From contig CAZOOP010000031.1 in the NCBI GenBank assembly GCA_964581465.1, positions 1 to 47,691 of the forward strand: 47,691 bases of DNA, in the 5' to 3' direction. The position numbers and the translations under genes were made by a program. Below, piece after piece: positions 26,313 to 37,078 of this stretch. Source of the stretch: WJMB01 sp964581465 (lineage in GTDB: Bacteria; RBG-13-66-14). Numbering within the stretch: position 1 is the first letter of the stretch; the number at the start of each line of letters is the position of its first letter. The notes under the pieces were generated by a model. The model was not told the origin of the DNA and did not search any database. It saw only the letters and a list, made by a program, of their open reading frames with translations.

Positions 26313-27629
26313 CTAACCCCGTGTAGCCTCTTCCAGCAACGCCCGTAGGGCCCGGGCGCCGGTGCCGAGTTCGACGGCCCGCCGGGCGATCTCCCGCAGC
26401 ACCTCCTCCCCCAGCTTGAACTCCCCTCCCGCCACCAGCGCCAACTTGCGGAACTGCTTGACGAGCGCGTTGCGCGGCTCGGTCAGCACCCGGTAGAGTT
26501 CGTCCTCGGTCAGCTCATCGAGCTGGATGAGCACGGGCAGACGACCGAGCAGTTCGGGCAGGAAACCATAATCGATAATCCGCTGGGCCGTCAGTCGCTC
26601 ATCGCCGTCGCTTTCCTGGTTATTGAAGCCGATACCGGGGCGGCGCTTCAGCTTTTTCAGCAGGTCGGCGAAGGCGCCGCCGCAGATGAACAGCACGTTC
26701 TCGGTGCTGAAGAACACGGGCTCCTTGGCGCCGGGTCTCATGACGGCGACGTTGTCGCCTTCCACCAACCGCAGCAGCTCCTGCTGGATGCCCAGCCCGC
26801 TGATGTCCCGGCTGTGACGATTATCGCGTCGGGCCAGCTTGTCGAACTCGTCGATATAGATGATGCCGTTGGCGGCGCGCGCGGCGTCGTAGTCGGCGGC
26901 GCGGAAAAGCTCCTCGAATACTGCGCTGAGTGACTCGCCGACATAGCCGCGCTCGGTGAAGCGGGTGGCGGAGACGGAGATCATCGGCAGCTCGAGGATC
27001 TCGGCCAGCTTGCGCGCCAGGAGGGTCTTGCCGCTGCCCGTGGGGCCGACGAGCAGCACATTGGACTTCTCGGGCACGACGTCGACGAGTTCGGGGGTCT
27101 CGAGGGCCAGCCAGCCGAGTTCCCCGGCCTCATCGGCGGTACGGCAGTAGGATCCGACGAGATGCTTATGGGCGGCGGCGGCCAGGGTCTCCTTGGCCTC
27201 CTCGTGCCCGATGACGTCGCGGTCCAGCAGCTCGCGGATCGCCTCGGGGGTGAAGCGTCGCATCAGCTCCCGGGTTTCGAGAAGACGCTCCTCGAGCCGA
27301 CGGCTGTTTTCTCGGCGCTGCTCGCTTTGTTCCGGACCGGTCTCGTCTGGGTTGGCTTCGTCGTCCAGATTCCCCAGGATCTCATCGATCTCCCGGGCGG
27401 CCGCCTCATCGCCTTCGCCGTCGACGATACCCTCGCCGGTCCGTTCGCCGCCCTCCTTGAGTAGTTCGCGTTCCAGTCCCAGGCCGACGCCCAGCTTGAT
27501 CATCACTACCTTGGCGCACTCCTCGCAGAGGACCATGGTCATCCGGGCCATCTGGATGACGACGCCCTCGCGTCTGCCGAGGTCGATCTCATCGAAGCAG
27601 TGGGTGCACCAGGTGATTTGGCTTTCCAT
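26313..27629 (-). CDS. ClpX-like AAA+ ATPase with zinc-binding N-terminus
   Basis: A 438-residue AAA+ unfoldase. CTHC at 8-11 and CEEC at 35-38 form a ClpX-type zinc-binding domain, followed by an acidic linker of about 60 residues. The ATPase core has Walker A GPTGSGKT (195-202), Walker B IIYIDEFDK (256-264), a pore loop RGYVGES (227-233) and a sensor-2 arginine in GARAL (424-428). RPGIGFNNQ (330-338) contains the IGF tripeptide through which ClpX docks on ClpP, so it can probably work with ClpP, though no clpP lies in the window. It is divergent from housekeeping ClpX in the linker and small domain. The start at 27629 is preferred because GGAGG precedes it and the zinc domain begins there; the open frame extends upstream through a terminator. 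Confidence 0.8.
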   Translation of the reverse strand: MESQITWCTHCFDEIDLGRREGVVIQMARMTMVLCEECAKVVMIKLGVGLGLERELLKEGGERTGEGIVDGEGDEAAAREIDEILGNLDDEANPDETGPEQSEQRRENSRRLEERLLETRELMRRFTPEAIRELLDRDVIGHEEAKETLAAAAHKHLVGSYCRTADEAGELGWLALETPELVDVVPEKSNVLLVGPTGSGKTLLARKLAEILELPMISVSATRFTERGYVGESLSAVFEELFRAADYDAARAANGIIYIDEFDKLARRDNRHSRDISGLGIQQELLRLVEGDNVAVMRPGAKEPVFFSTENVLFICGGAFADLLKKLKRRPGIGFNNQESDGDERLTAQRIIDYGFLPELLGRLPVLIQLDELTEDELYRVLTEPRNALVKQFRKLALVAGGEFKLGEEVLREIARRAVELGTGARALRALLEEATRG

Positions 27630-27667
27630 GCTTGCGCCTCCGACTTGTTCTCGCAGGATAATAATAA

Positions 27668-27695
27668 CCCCGACCCGGGACAGATCGGGTCGGGG
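27668..27695 (-). terminator. Terminator after the small membrane-anchored gene (repeat unit 1)
   Basis: A 10-bp stem CCCCGACCCG and CGGGTCGGGG with an 8-base loop; on the minus strand it is followed by TTATTATT. The same hairpin with identical loop recurs at 28165-28192. Confidence 0.85.
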
Positions 27696-27714
27696 CCTGG
27701 TATTTCTTGTGGCT

Positions 27715-28095
27715 TTAGGGCGCAATCCAAGTAGCATTACCAGAGCTATCAAAGAAGGCGATTGCTTCGGTGTCTCCAAACAGGCCCAGGGCAGCTCTCG
27801 TAGCAGAGTTGTCGTCATAAATACGTAGAGCGGTGTTGCCTTCCATAATCGAGAATTCGATACTACCCTCCCCCTCGATGCCAAACACAAAACCTAGAGA
27901 GGCATCAAAAACTCCGTTTACCTTACCATTCTCATCTACCAGCCTTAACACCTCTACATCCAGCTCTTTAGCATATGACGGTCCGCTTTGCGCCTGTACC
28001 GGAGTCGGTGCGAAGAGCCATCCGCCCAGCATGCCACCCACCAGAGCAGCCGCCACGGCGGCCAGCGTCACCAGAACCATCTGTTTGCGTTTCAT
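27715..28095 (-). CDS. Small membrane-anchored or secreted hypothetical protein
   Basis: A 126-residue protein with basic MKRKQ and a hydrophobic helix of about 24 residues (VLVTLAAVAAALVGGMLGGW), then a likely cleavage site near VQAQS. The exported part contains loose repeats around a DENGK or DDNS turn (VLRLVDENGKVNGVFD, then TALRIYDDNSATRAALGL, then IAFFDSSGNATW), a short beta pattern common in small exported bacterial proteins of unknown role. The start at 28095 is fixed by GGGGAGG and by the signal segment. It sits between the two ClpX-like genes on the same strand, with identical hairpins on both sides, so it is probably transcribed alone. Confidence 0.65.
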   Translation of the reverse strand: MKRKQMVLVTLAAVAAALVGGMLGGWLFAPTPVQAQSGPSYAKELDVEVLRLVDENGKVNGVFDASLGFVFGIEGEGSIEFSIMEGNTALRIYDDNSATRAALGLFGDTEAIAFFDSSGNATWIAP

Positions 28096-28164
28096 CGTCC
28101 TCCCCTTTCGTTGGTTTTGGATGCCGCCGTTCCCCGACGGAACGACCGACGAAGATAAAAATAA

Positions 28165-28192
28165 CCCCGACCCGGGACAGATCGGGTCGGGG
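28165..28192 (-). terminator. Terminator after the second ClpX-like gene (repeat unit 2)
   Basis: Identical in stem and loop to 27668-27695, with minus-strand tail TTATTTTTATC. It lies 22 bases past the ClpX-like stop. Confidence 0.85.
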
Positions 28193-28214
28193 CTGATCTC
28201 CGGGAGGCGGTTTT

Positions 28215-29558
<1,344 letters not shown>

Positions 29559-30209
29559 CGGTTGTCCGGTTTCCTTTTTCGAGGTCGGCTAGTTTGACAA
29601 TGCTACTTTACCATTGCGAATGATAGCACACACCCACGGTGACGGCGAGAGACAATTACAGAGTCACCCGGCTCATCGAACGTGTTTCAAGCCCCCGATA
29701 AACTGGTCGTCATAGGACCCAACATGCTCCCTGACCTCCGCGAGACGAAAAACATGTCAGTGAGCAGTTTTATTATCAGGACTGATGGTGGTTGCCACAG
29801 GCAAGGCCCTTGTAGGATATCATTATCCGGCTGGTCACACCTGCGGCCTTCATGTTTAATCGCGTCAACCTGCTGCCGGCAAAGCCCGAATGGCAAAGCT
29901 CGAATGATTGATCAGCTCCCCGGCTCCGCGCTGCCGCAAGGCGATAATCCGCCTGGTGGGAAAGCCACCGCCCATCGACGACGACGCCTTCATCATCGGC
30001 TGAATGCCCGGGAACCGCTTGCGAGAACCGTTTACTGTGCGAACCCCCCCCGTCGCGCTCGAACTTGCATAACTACCTGAAAAAGGCTATACTATGAATG
30101 CGTCCCGTTTTTGGATGACCCGTTGTAAGAACCATGAAAGGGGTGATTTGAGGAGGTTCTCGCAAAGTGCGTTTTTGGGGCTTTGTTGTCAACGGGTTAC
30201 GAAGGCGGG
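29559..30209 (+). other. Intergenic region and CRISPR leader
   Basis: No gene is supported over 650 bases. The part next to the array (about 30060-30209) should be the leader: it has a promoter at 30065-30093, and the array runs away from it with the intact repeats on this side. The 29559-30000 part must carry the promoter of the ClpX-like gene on the minus strand; no clear boxes were found. Confidence 0.6.
30065..30093 (+). promoter_or_regulatory. Promoter in the CRISPR leader
   Basis: TTGCAT at 30065-30070 and TATACT at 30088-30093 are 17 bases apart. Transcription would enter the array about 110 bases downstream, in the direction that gives crRNA 5' tags ending ATTGAAAC. Confidence 0.6.
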
Positions 30210-33200
30210 CTTTAAGTATATCTAATCCTGCTTGCGGGATTGAAACATTCTACCGCTGACCCAAATCACCACGGGGTTTGAGCTTTAAGTATATCTAATC
30301 CTGCTTGCGGGATTGAAACATTAGTAGATAGGGATGATATTTTGAAGGAGATCTCAGACTTTAAGTATATCTAATCCTGCTTGCGGGATTGAAACAGTAC
30401 ACCGGACAAGTTTGATGGTATGCGCTTGCATAGCCTTTAAGTATATCTAATCCTGCTTGCGGGATTGAAACTTAGGCTAGATAGCGGGGCTATATTTTAG
30501 CTCCGCTACTTTAAGTATATCTAATCCTGCTTGCGGGATTGAAACGCCTCTCCGTAAACCAGCATCCTGAGCCGGTTTAGCGGGCTTTAAGTATATCTAA
30601 TCCTGCTTGCGGGATTGAAACAAACAGGCCTGTGACTGCGCGTCTAGGGCGTCGTCCTTTAAGTATATCTAATCCTGCTTGCGGGATTGAAACTCAGCAA
30701 ACCTTAGAAGGTGTATTAGGGATAACTGATGCCTCTTTAAGTATATCTAATCCTGCTTGCGGGATTGAAACGTTGCCGAGCCACATCTGCGCCAGCAAGG
30801 TCCGTTTGCTTTAAGTATATCTAATCCTGCTTGCGGGATTGAAACGGCGGGGGTCCAGATGAGCCGGATGACGACCCGGAGATCTTTAAGTATATCTAAT
30901 CCTGCTTGCGGGATTGAAACAGGGGCTGGAACCGTTCCAAGTGCGGGACGCGCTGACTTTAAGTATATCTAATCCTGCTTGCGGGATTGAAACTGCTCCA
31001 CCTTCGATCGGAGCACCAGGGGGAGGAGATGCTTTAAGTATATCTAATCCTGCTTGCGGGATTGAAACTCTCTTGCCCTGTGATGTTTGTTACGGCCTGC
31101 CAAACCCTTTAAGTATATCTAATCCTGCTTGCGGGATTGAAACACCCAATAATCTCGATCATAGCCGCTGTCAGCGGTTGCTTTAAGTATATCTAATCCT
31201 GCTTGCGGGATTGAAACCGGTTTGGAAATACGCATGGACGTGGTTGTCGGAATTCGCCTTTAAGTATATCTAATCCTGCTTGCGGGATTGAAACCCAGAT
31301 GGAAGCTACCGAAGAGGCCGCCGCCCGCTTCGCTTTAAGTATATCTAATCCTGCTTGCGGGATTGAAACACAAAGAGCGACGACTTTCCCACCTTGGCAT
31401 CTCCGCTTTAAGTATATCTAATCCTGCTTGCGGGATTGAAACTCGGTCCAGGTCCTCTTGCTCGGCCTTCGGCCGTAGTCTTTAAGTATATCTAATCCTG
31501 CTTGCGGGATTGAAACGCGAGGATGTTCTGAGCCTCCACGATTTTTTCTTGAGCTTTAAGTATATCTAATCCTGCTTGCGGGATTGAAACTTGAGGACCT
31601 GCATACGATCACCTTTAGCGGCAGCCTAGTCTTTAAGTATATCTAATCCTGCTTGCGGGATTGAAACCCACCGGTGATCACGCTCCCGCCGGTGACCTTA
31701 CTGCCACCTTTAAGTATATCTAATCCTGCTTGCGGGATTGAAACACTACGCTCTCGCTGACCTCACTCCCGGCGGTGACCTCTTTAAGTATATCTAATCC
31801 TGCTTGCGGGATTGAAACATTGACACTGTGTCTCAGACCTCCAATGCCGCTTGATGCTTTAAGTATATCTAATCCTGCTTGCGGGATTGAAACCGCGTTC
31901 TACGTCCAGTGTCCGGTCACTCCCGCCGCCGCTTTAAGTATATCTAATCCTGCTTGCGGGATTGAAACCATGGCGTGGTACGCCACGCGGGCGTCTTTTC
32001 GTATTTCTTTAAGTATATCTAATCCTGCTTGCGGGATTGAAACGCCGTTCACTCGTAGCGCTTGCCATCAACAACCATGAACTTTAAGTATATCTAATCC
32101 TGCTTGCGGGATTGAAACATGCGCAGCGCCCGTTCCATCGTTTGGAGCTCCGCCTCGCTTTAAGTATATCTAATCCTGCTTGCGGGATTGAAACGCGGCG
32201 GTACTCTTCGGCGGTCAGGCCACGCTCTTCGTCTTTAAGTATATCTAATCCTGCTTGCGGGATTGAAACGCCTCCTCTCGTCGCTCCAATCCCTCAGCAG
32301 CCATAACTTTAAGTATATCTAATCCTGCTTGCGGGATTGAAACAGTTGCTGCAGGGGAGGCTGGTGGCCACGGCGCGGGGCTTTAAGTATATCTAATCCT
32401 GCTTGCGGGATTGAAACCTACCTTTTCGACGGCACACAGGTCACCTACTCCGTCTTTAAGTATATCTAATCCTGCTTGCGGGATTGAAACACCCCGATTA
32501 CGATGAGTGTGAGTTGTACGAGTACGTTCCTTTAAGTATATCTAATCCTGCTTGCGGGATTGAAACGAGACCGCCCGGGCGTTGGTCTCCGGGTTTCCGT
32601 ACGGCGCTTTAAGTATATCTAATCCTGCTTGCGGGATTGAAACCCTACACTGACAGCGTCGGATGCCACAGGAGGCCCGGGGTCTTTAAGTATATCTAAT
32701 CCTGCTTGCGGGATTGAAACTTTTCGACCGGATCACCAGAGGGAGGAGGCTGTACATCGTCTTTAAGTATATCTAATCCTGCTTGCGGGATTGAAACTCT
32801 CCTTTCCGCCTGCCTCTTCAATCCCGCGGGCAACCTTTAAGTATATCTAATCCTGCTTGCGGGATTGAAACTATAGTTTGTTGTTGATCGTGCTTTCCAT
32901 TCTTTCTCCCTTTAAGTATATCTAATCCTGCTTGCGGGATTGAAACTTGAAGAAGCTGACCCCATCGTAAGCCGCGCCGTAGGTCTTTAAGTATATCTAA
33001 TCCTGCTTGCGGGATTGAAACCCGGGCTCTTTGCTGACCTGCTCGGCTTTGCTGAGGGTCTTTAAGTATATCTAATCCTGCTTGCGGGATTGAAACGGTC
33101 GATCCAAGCGGATATGGGCGGGAATGATAGCCCGCTTTAAGTATATCTAATCCTGCTTGCGGGATTGAAACCGGATGACCGCCGAATCGGCTATCTTTAT

Positions 33201-35040
33201 AGGCGGGGCTTTAAGTATATCTAATCCTGCTTGCGGGATTGAAACGCCTGCTTAGCCTCCGGCTCCGTCATCTTGTGCGCAGCCCTTTAAGTATATCTAA
33301 TCCTGCTTGCGGGATTGAAACGAGCGTGTAGATATAATCGTAATTCGCACCTTCATACTTTAAGTATATCTAATCCTGCTTGCGGGATTGAAACGGTCGA
33401 TCCAAGCGGATATGGGCGGGAATGATAGCCCGCTTTAAGTATATCTAATCCTGCTTGCGGGATTGAAACGCCTGCTTAGCCTCCGGCTCCGTCATCTTGT
33501 GCGCAGCCCTTTAAGTATATCTAATCCTGCTTGCGGGATTGAAACGCCGTAGGTGATTTGGTGGTCCGCATCTACAGCGTTGACCTTTAAGTATATCTAA
33601 TCCTGCTTGCGGGATTGAAACTAGATTTTCTCCAAATCGTGTTTCATTTTTCCTCCTTCTTTAAGTATATCTAATCCTGCTTGCGGGATTGAAACAACAC
33701 CTCGGCCAGCCGAGGCGTTTTCCCCTGGCCGTCTTTAAGTATATCTAATCCTGCTTGCGGGATTGAAACGCTTTTCCGGCGGGCTGACTGCCCCGCCAGC
33801 CGAGAATCTTTAAGTATATCTAATCCTGCTTGCGGGATTGAAACCTTCGTGTACGTTGCGACGGACGACGGCTTGGCTCCCGCTTTAAGTATATCTAATC
33901 CTGCTTGCGGGATTGAAACTCCTGGCGGACCCGCTCTCACCCTCGTCTTTCATCACCTTTAAGTATATCTAATCCTGCTTGCGGGATTGAAACTGGCCAT
34001 TGTGGGCTTCGTCACATACCCACCCTCAGCTTTAAGTATATCTAATCCTGCTTGCGGGATTGAAACGGCGCCGCTTATGGTGAGGTGTCGAAGGCGATTG
34101 ACAACTTTAAGTATATCTAATCCTGCTTGCGGGATTGAAACAGCAGCGGCCGCCCCACGGCGGCATCGGCGAGGTCGAAGCTTTAAGTATATCTAATCCT
34201 GCTTGCGGGATTGAAACCCTCCGTGTTTGATGTGCTGGCCGTCACAGAACAGCTTTAAGTATATCTAATCCTGCTTGCGGGATTGAAACCTCAGGAGTTC
34301 CATTATTCTCTTGCCCATCTCTCTTTTTTCCCTTTAAGTATATCTAATCCTGCTTGCGGGATTGAAACAGCAGCGGCCGCCCCACGGCGGCATCGGCGAG
34401 GTCGAAGCTTTAAGTATATCTAATCCTGCTTGCGGGATTGAAACTCCTTACCATTAGGTATGTTCTGTTGCCTAGCTAACTGCCTTTAAGTATATCTAAT
34501 CCTGCTTGCGGGATTGAAACCGCTGATCCGCTACACCGGTCGCAGCAGCGAGACCGCCACTTTAAGTATATCTAATCCTGCTTGCGGGATTGAAACAGCC
34601 CAAAACGCCCATCACGCCGTCCATGTACCAGGTGGCTTTAAGTATATCTAATCCTGCTTGCGGGATTGAAACCCGAAACCGGGGCGGCAAAACGAAGGTT
34701 GAACGCAGAACCCTTTAAGTATATCTAATCCTGCTTGCGGGATTGAAACCGAGAATAGAGGGTGTACGTCCACACGGAGTTTCTACTTTAAGTATATCTA
34801 ATCCTGCTTGCGGGATTGAAACGAGGCAACGGCCGGTTCGATGCCGTCCGCTAGATAGGCTTTAAGTATATCTAATCCTGCTTGCGGGATTGAAACACCT
34901 CGTGGACACAACTCGCCTGTTGCCAACTACTACCTTTAAGTATATCTAATCCTGCTTGCGGGATTGAAACCGGCTGGGCATCAGCTATGGACTTGAGCCG
35001 ACGCGTCTCCTTTAAGTATATCTAATCCTGCTTGCGGGAT
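30210..35040 (+). CRISPR. CRISPR array, 65 repeats of 37 nt, 64 spacers
   Basis: By hand count there are 65 repeats, the first at 30210-30246. Each full repeat is 37 bases, starts CTTTAAGTATATC and ends GCGGGATTGAAAC; the copies I compared are identical. Spacers run from about 35 to 42 bases. The last repeat (from 35010) breaks off after its first 31 bases at 35040, marking the leader-distal end. Orientation is plus: leader with promoter on the left, truncated repeat on the right, and the GATTGAAAC 3' end typical of type III-associated repeats, giving an 8-base ATTGAAAC crRNA tag. Three spacers occur twice (33097/33395, 33246/33470, 34142/34369). It is followed at once by CARF and cmr genes. 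cas6, cas1 and cas2 are absent from the window. Confidence 0.98.
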
Positions 35041-35201
35041 GATCGTCGATAAGCTGGCCACGAGGCGCCGTGTCCTTTTTTACCGAATGACCAAAATGAC
35101 AAACCTTAATACAAAGGTTTTTGATAGTATGGGATGTAGACTGTTAATGGGTAATCACAATCATGTTGATGACTATAGGCTGCTAACCAGAAGGAACAGC
35201 C

Positions 35202-36944
35202 ATGACCCACTACCTGATTACCCTCCTCGGCATCAACCCTCGAGAGGCCAGCTATACCCTGGGTGAAAGTGAACCCCGCTCCGCCTGCCTGGCCCCCCTG
35301 GCCCTGATGGAGCTTCTGCCGGAGGACCAGCGGCCGGACGAGGTCCTGGCCTTCTGTACGGAGAAAGCCCGGGAGGTCAGCCTGGGTCGCCTTGAAGAAG
35401 GCCTGCGGGGATGCTGTCCGGTATCCCCGGTGGACATCGCCGACGGCAAGGGGCAGGAAGATATTTATAACTTCCTGAACAAACTGACCAACGCGCTACC
35501 CAGTTGTGAGGAAGTCGAGCTGACCGTGGACATCACCCACGGCTTCCGGCACTTCTCCTTCCTGACCTACATCGGCGTGTTGTACCTGACGGCGCTGCGG
35601 GGCATCAAGCTGCGGGGCGCCTATTACGGTTTGTATCACCCTGAAGAACCAATCAGCCCCTTCCTGGACCTGAAGCCGTTGTTGGAGTTCCCGGGCTGGA
35701 TCCACGCCCTGCGGACCTTCGAAGAAACGGGCAGCGCGAGACCACTGGCGGATATGCTGGGACGGGGAGTGGTTGATCAACACAACATCAAGAATATCGA
35801 GAGGTATTTGACTGAGCTGACCCAGAGCTACCTGGCCGGTTTGCCCCTCGAGGTCGGCAAGGCGGCCGCCGAAACCGTTAATGAGAAAAATATCGGGCGC
35901 ATCCTCCGCAAAGCGCATCAGCTCCCGCTCGCCGATGAACTAAGAACCAACCTGATGGACCTGCTTAAACCCCTGGCGCTTAAGCTGGATAAGCGTGGCG
36001 ACGGGTGGAAGGGCAGTATTGAGCTCGATGAACAGGAGCTGCGACGTCAAACCGGGTTGATCAACGAGCTGATCGAGCGGGAGAACTACCCGGCGGCCTT
36101 CGGCCTGCTGCGGGAGTGGGTGGTCTCCTGGGTCGTCTGGCACAAGTACAACCCTGAGCAATGGTTGAGAGAGTGCGAGCGGAAACCAGCGACACGTCTG
36201 CTGGGCGCCATGTCGGCGCTACTGAAGAATGAGCGGCTGAAGCTGAAACTCTCCGACGAACAGCGGGAGTTGGCCGGTTTCTGGGATGCCATCCGCGAGC
36301 TGCGCAACGGCTACGCCCACCATGGGATGAAGGGCCAAGTTCAAGCGGGCGATCCTCAAACCGAAGACAAGCAGCAGAGAGTTATTTCCTACTGGCGGGA
36401 AACCCTGAGCGGACTGCCCGACATCTCACTGGACTACGGTGGCGCCGCCGGCGGCGATCTGCTGGTCTGCCCCCTCGGCAACGCCCACGGCGTACTATAC
36501 AGCGCCCTGAAGGCCGTCGCCGCGGAGACCGGTCAATTCCCAACGACCTGCCTGGTCATCTGCTCGGAGCAGTCGCAGGCGGCAATCCAGGAAGCGGTCG
36601 AGGCGGCGGGTTATACCAACCAAATCGTCCCCCTGGTGATGGCGAACCCCTTCGGCGGCAGCGAGGAGATCGAAGCGCTGGCCGAAGAGGCCCGGGAGCA
36701 CCTCTTCAAGGCCGAGCGGGTCTTCGTCAACATCACCGGCGGGACAACGGTGATGGGCCTGGCCGCGGAGAAGCTGGCCGAAGAAGCCAAGAACCTGGCC
36801 CGGCCGGTCAGGCGCTTCGGTCTGATCGATCGTCGCAACAAGCAAGAGCAGACCGACGATCCCTACCAACAGGGAGAGACCTTCTGGCTCGACGGCGCCG
36901 CGGATAATAGCGCGTCAGACGCTGAGCGCCAATGCCTGGGTTAG
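35202..36944 (+). CDS. CRISPR ancillary protein with CARF-HEPN-CARF layout (Csx1/TM1812-like)
   Basis: A 580-residue protein. Residues 1-170 match the TM1812/Csx-type CARF domain, with VDITHGFRH (109-117) as the conserved loop, then FLDLKPLLEFPGWIHAL. A helical region of about 190-400 contains RELRNGYAHHG (365-375), an RX4H HEPN ribonuclease motif (Arg368, His373). From about 416 a second Rossmann-like domain begins (GGDLLVCPLGNAHGVLY), continues with TTCLVICSEQ, and ends VFVNITGGTTVMGLAA (507-522), the signature loop of another CARF/SAVED-like sensor. Single-CARF relatives are about 400 residues. The predicted action is binding of cyclic oligoadenylate made by Cas10 and unleashing of HEPN RNA cleavage. 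RBS AAGGA precedes the ATG. It lies between array and cmr1, with a separate promoter for cmr1 after it. Confidence 0.8.
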   Translation: MTHYLITLLGINPREASYTLGESEPRSACLAPLALMELLPEDQRPDEVLAFCTEKAREVSLGRLEEGLRGCCPVSPVDIADGKGQEDIYNFLNKLTNALPSCEEVELTVDITHGFRHFSFLTYIGVLYLTALRGIKLRGAYYGLYHPEEPISPFLDLKPLLEFPGWIHALRTFEETGSARPLADMLGRGVVDQHNIKNIERYLTELTQSYLAGLPLEVGKAAAETVNEKNIGRILRKAHQLPLADELRTNLMDLLKPLALKLDKRGDGWKGSIELDEQELRRQTGLINELIERENYPAAFGLLREWVVSWVVWHKYNPEQWLRECERKPATRLLGAMSALLKNERLKLKLSDEQRELAGFWDAIRELRNGYAHHGMKGQVQAGDPQTEDKQQRVISYWRETLSGLPDISLDYGGAAGGDLLVCPLGNAHGVLYSALKAVAAETGQFPTTCLVICSEQSQAAIQEAVEAAGYTNQIVPLVMANPFGGSEEIEALAEEAREHLFKAERVFVNITGGTTVMGLAAEKLAEEAKNLARPVRRFGLIDRRNKQEQTDDPYQQGETFWLDGAADNSASDAERQCLG

Positions 36945-36984
36945 CGCCAACAGCCCAGCCGGTTGAAGATAATTGAAGGGCCGC

Positions 36985-37013
36985 TTGAAATAATCAAGCA
37001 AACCCTATATATT
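36985..37013 (+). promoter_or_regulatory. Promoter of the cmr operon
   Basis: TTGAAA at 36985-36990 and TATATT at 37008-37013 are 17 bases apart, 65 bases before the cmr1 ATG, in the only sizeable gap between the CARF-HEPN gene and cmr1. Confidence 0.6.
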
Positions 37014-37078
37014 GTAAACTGTAGACAATGCCCATATTCGTTATCCTTAATATCCTTCCTCTTCCAGCAAGGATCGCT

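Noticed and set aside
26313..27629. Calling this ATPase the housekeeping ClpX
   Set aside because: It has the zinc domain and IGF loop, but the linker and core are divergent, there is no clpP or tig neighbour, and a second divergent copy sits beside it in a defence-rich region. The genome's true clpX is probably elsewhere.
30632..34196. Several open frames inside the CRISPR array with a repeated LSISNPACGIET peptide
   Set aside because: They are translations of the CRISPR repeat itself and have no coding signals.
35041..35201. A promoter for the CARF-HEPN gene between array and gene
   Set aside because: TTGATA-like and TAGTAT-like strings are present but not with acceptable spacing, so no site is called.
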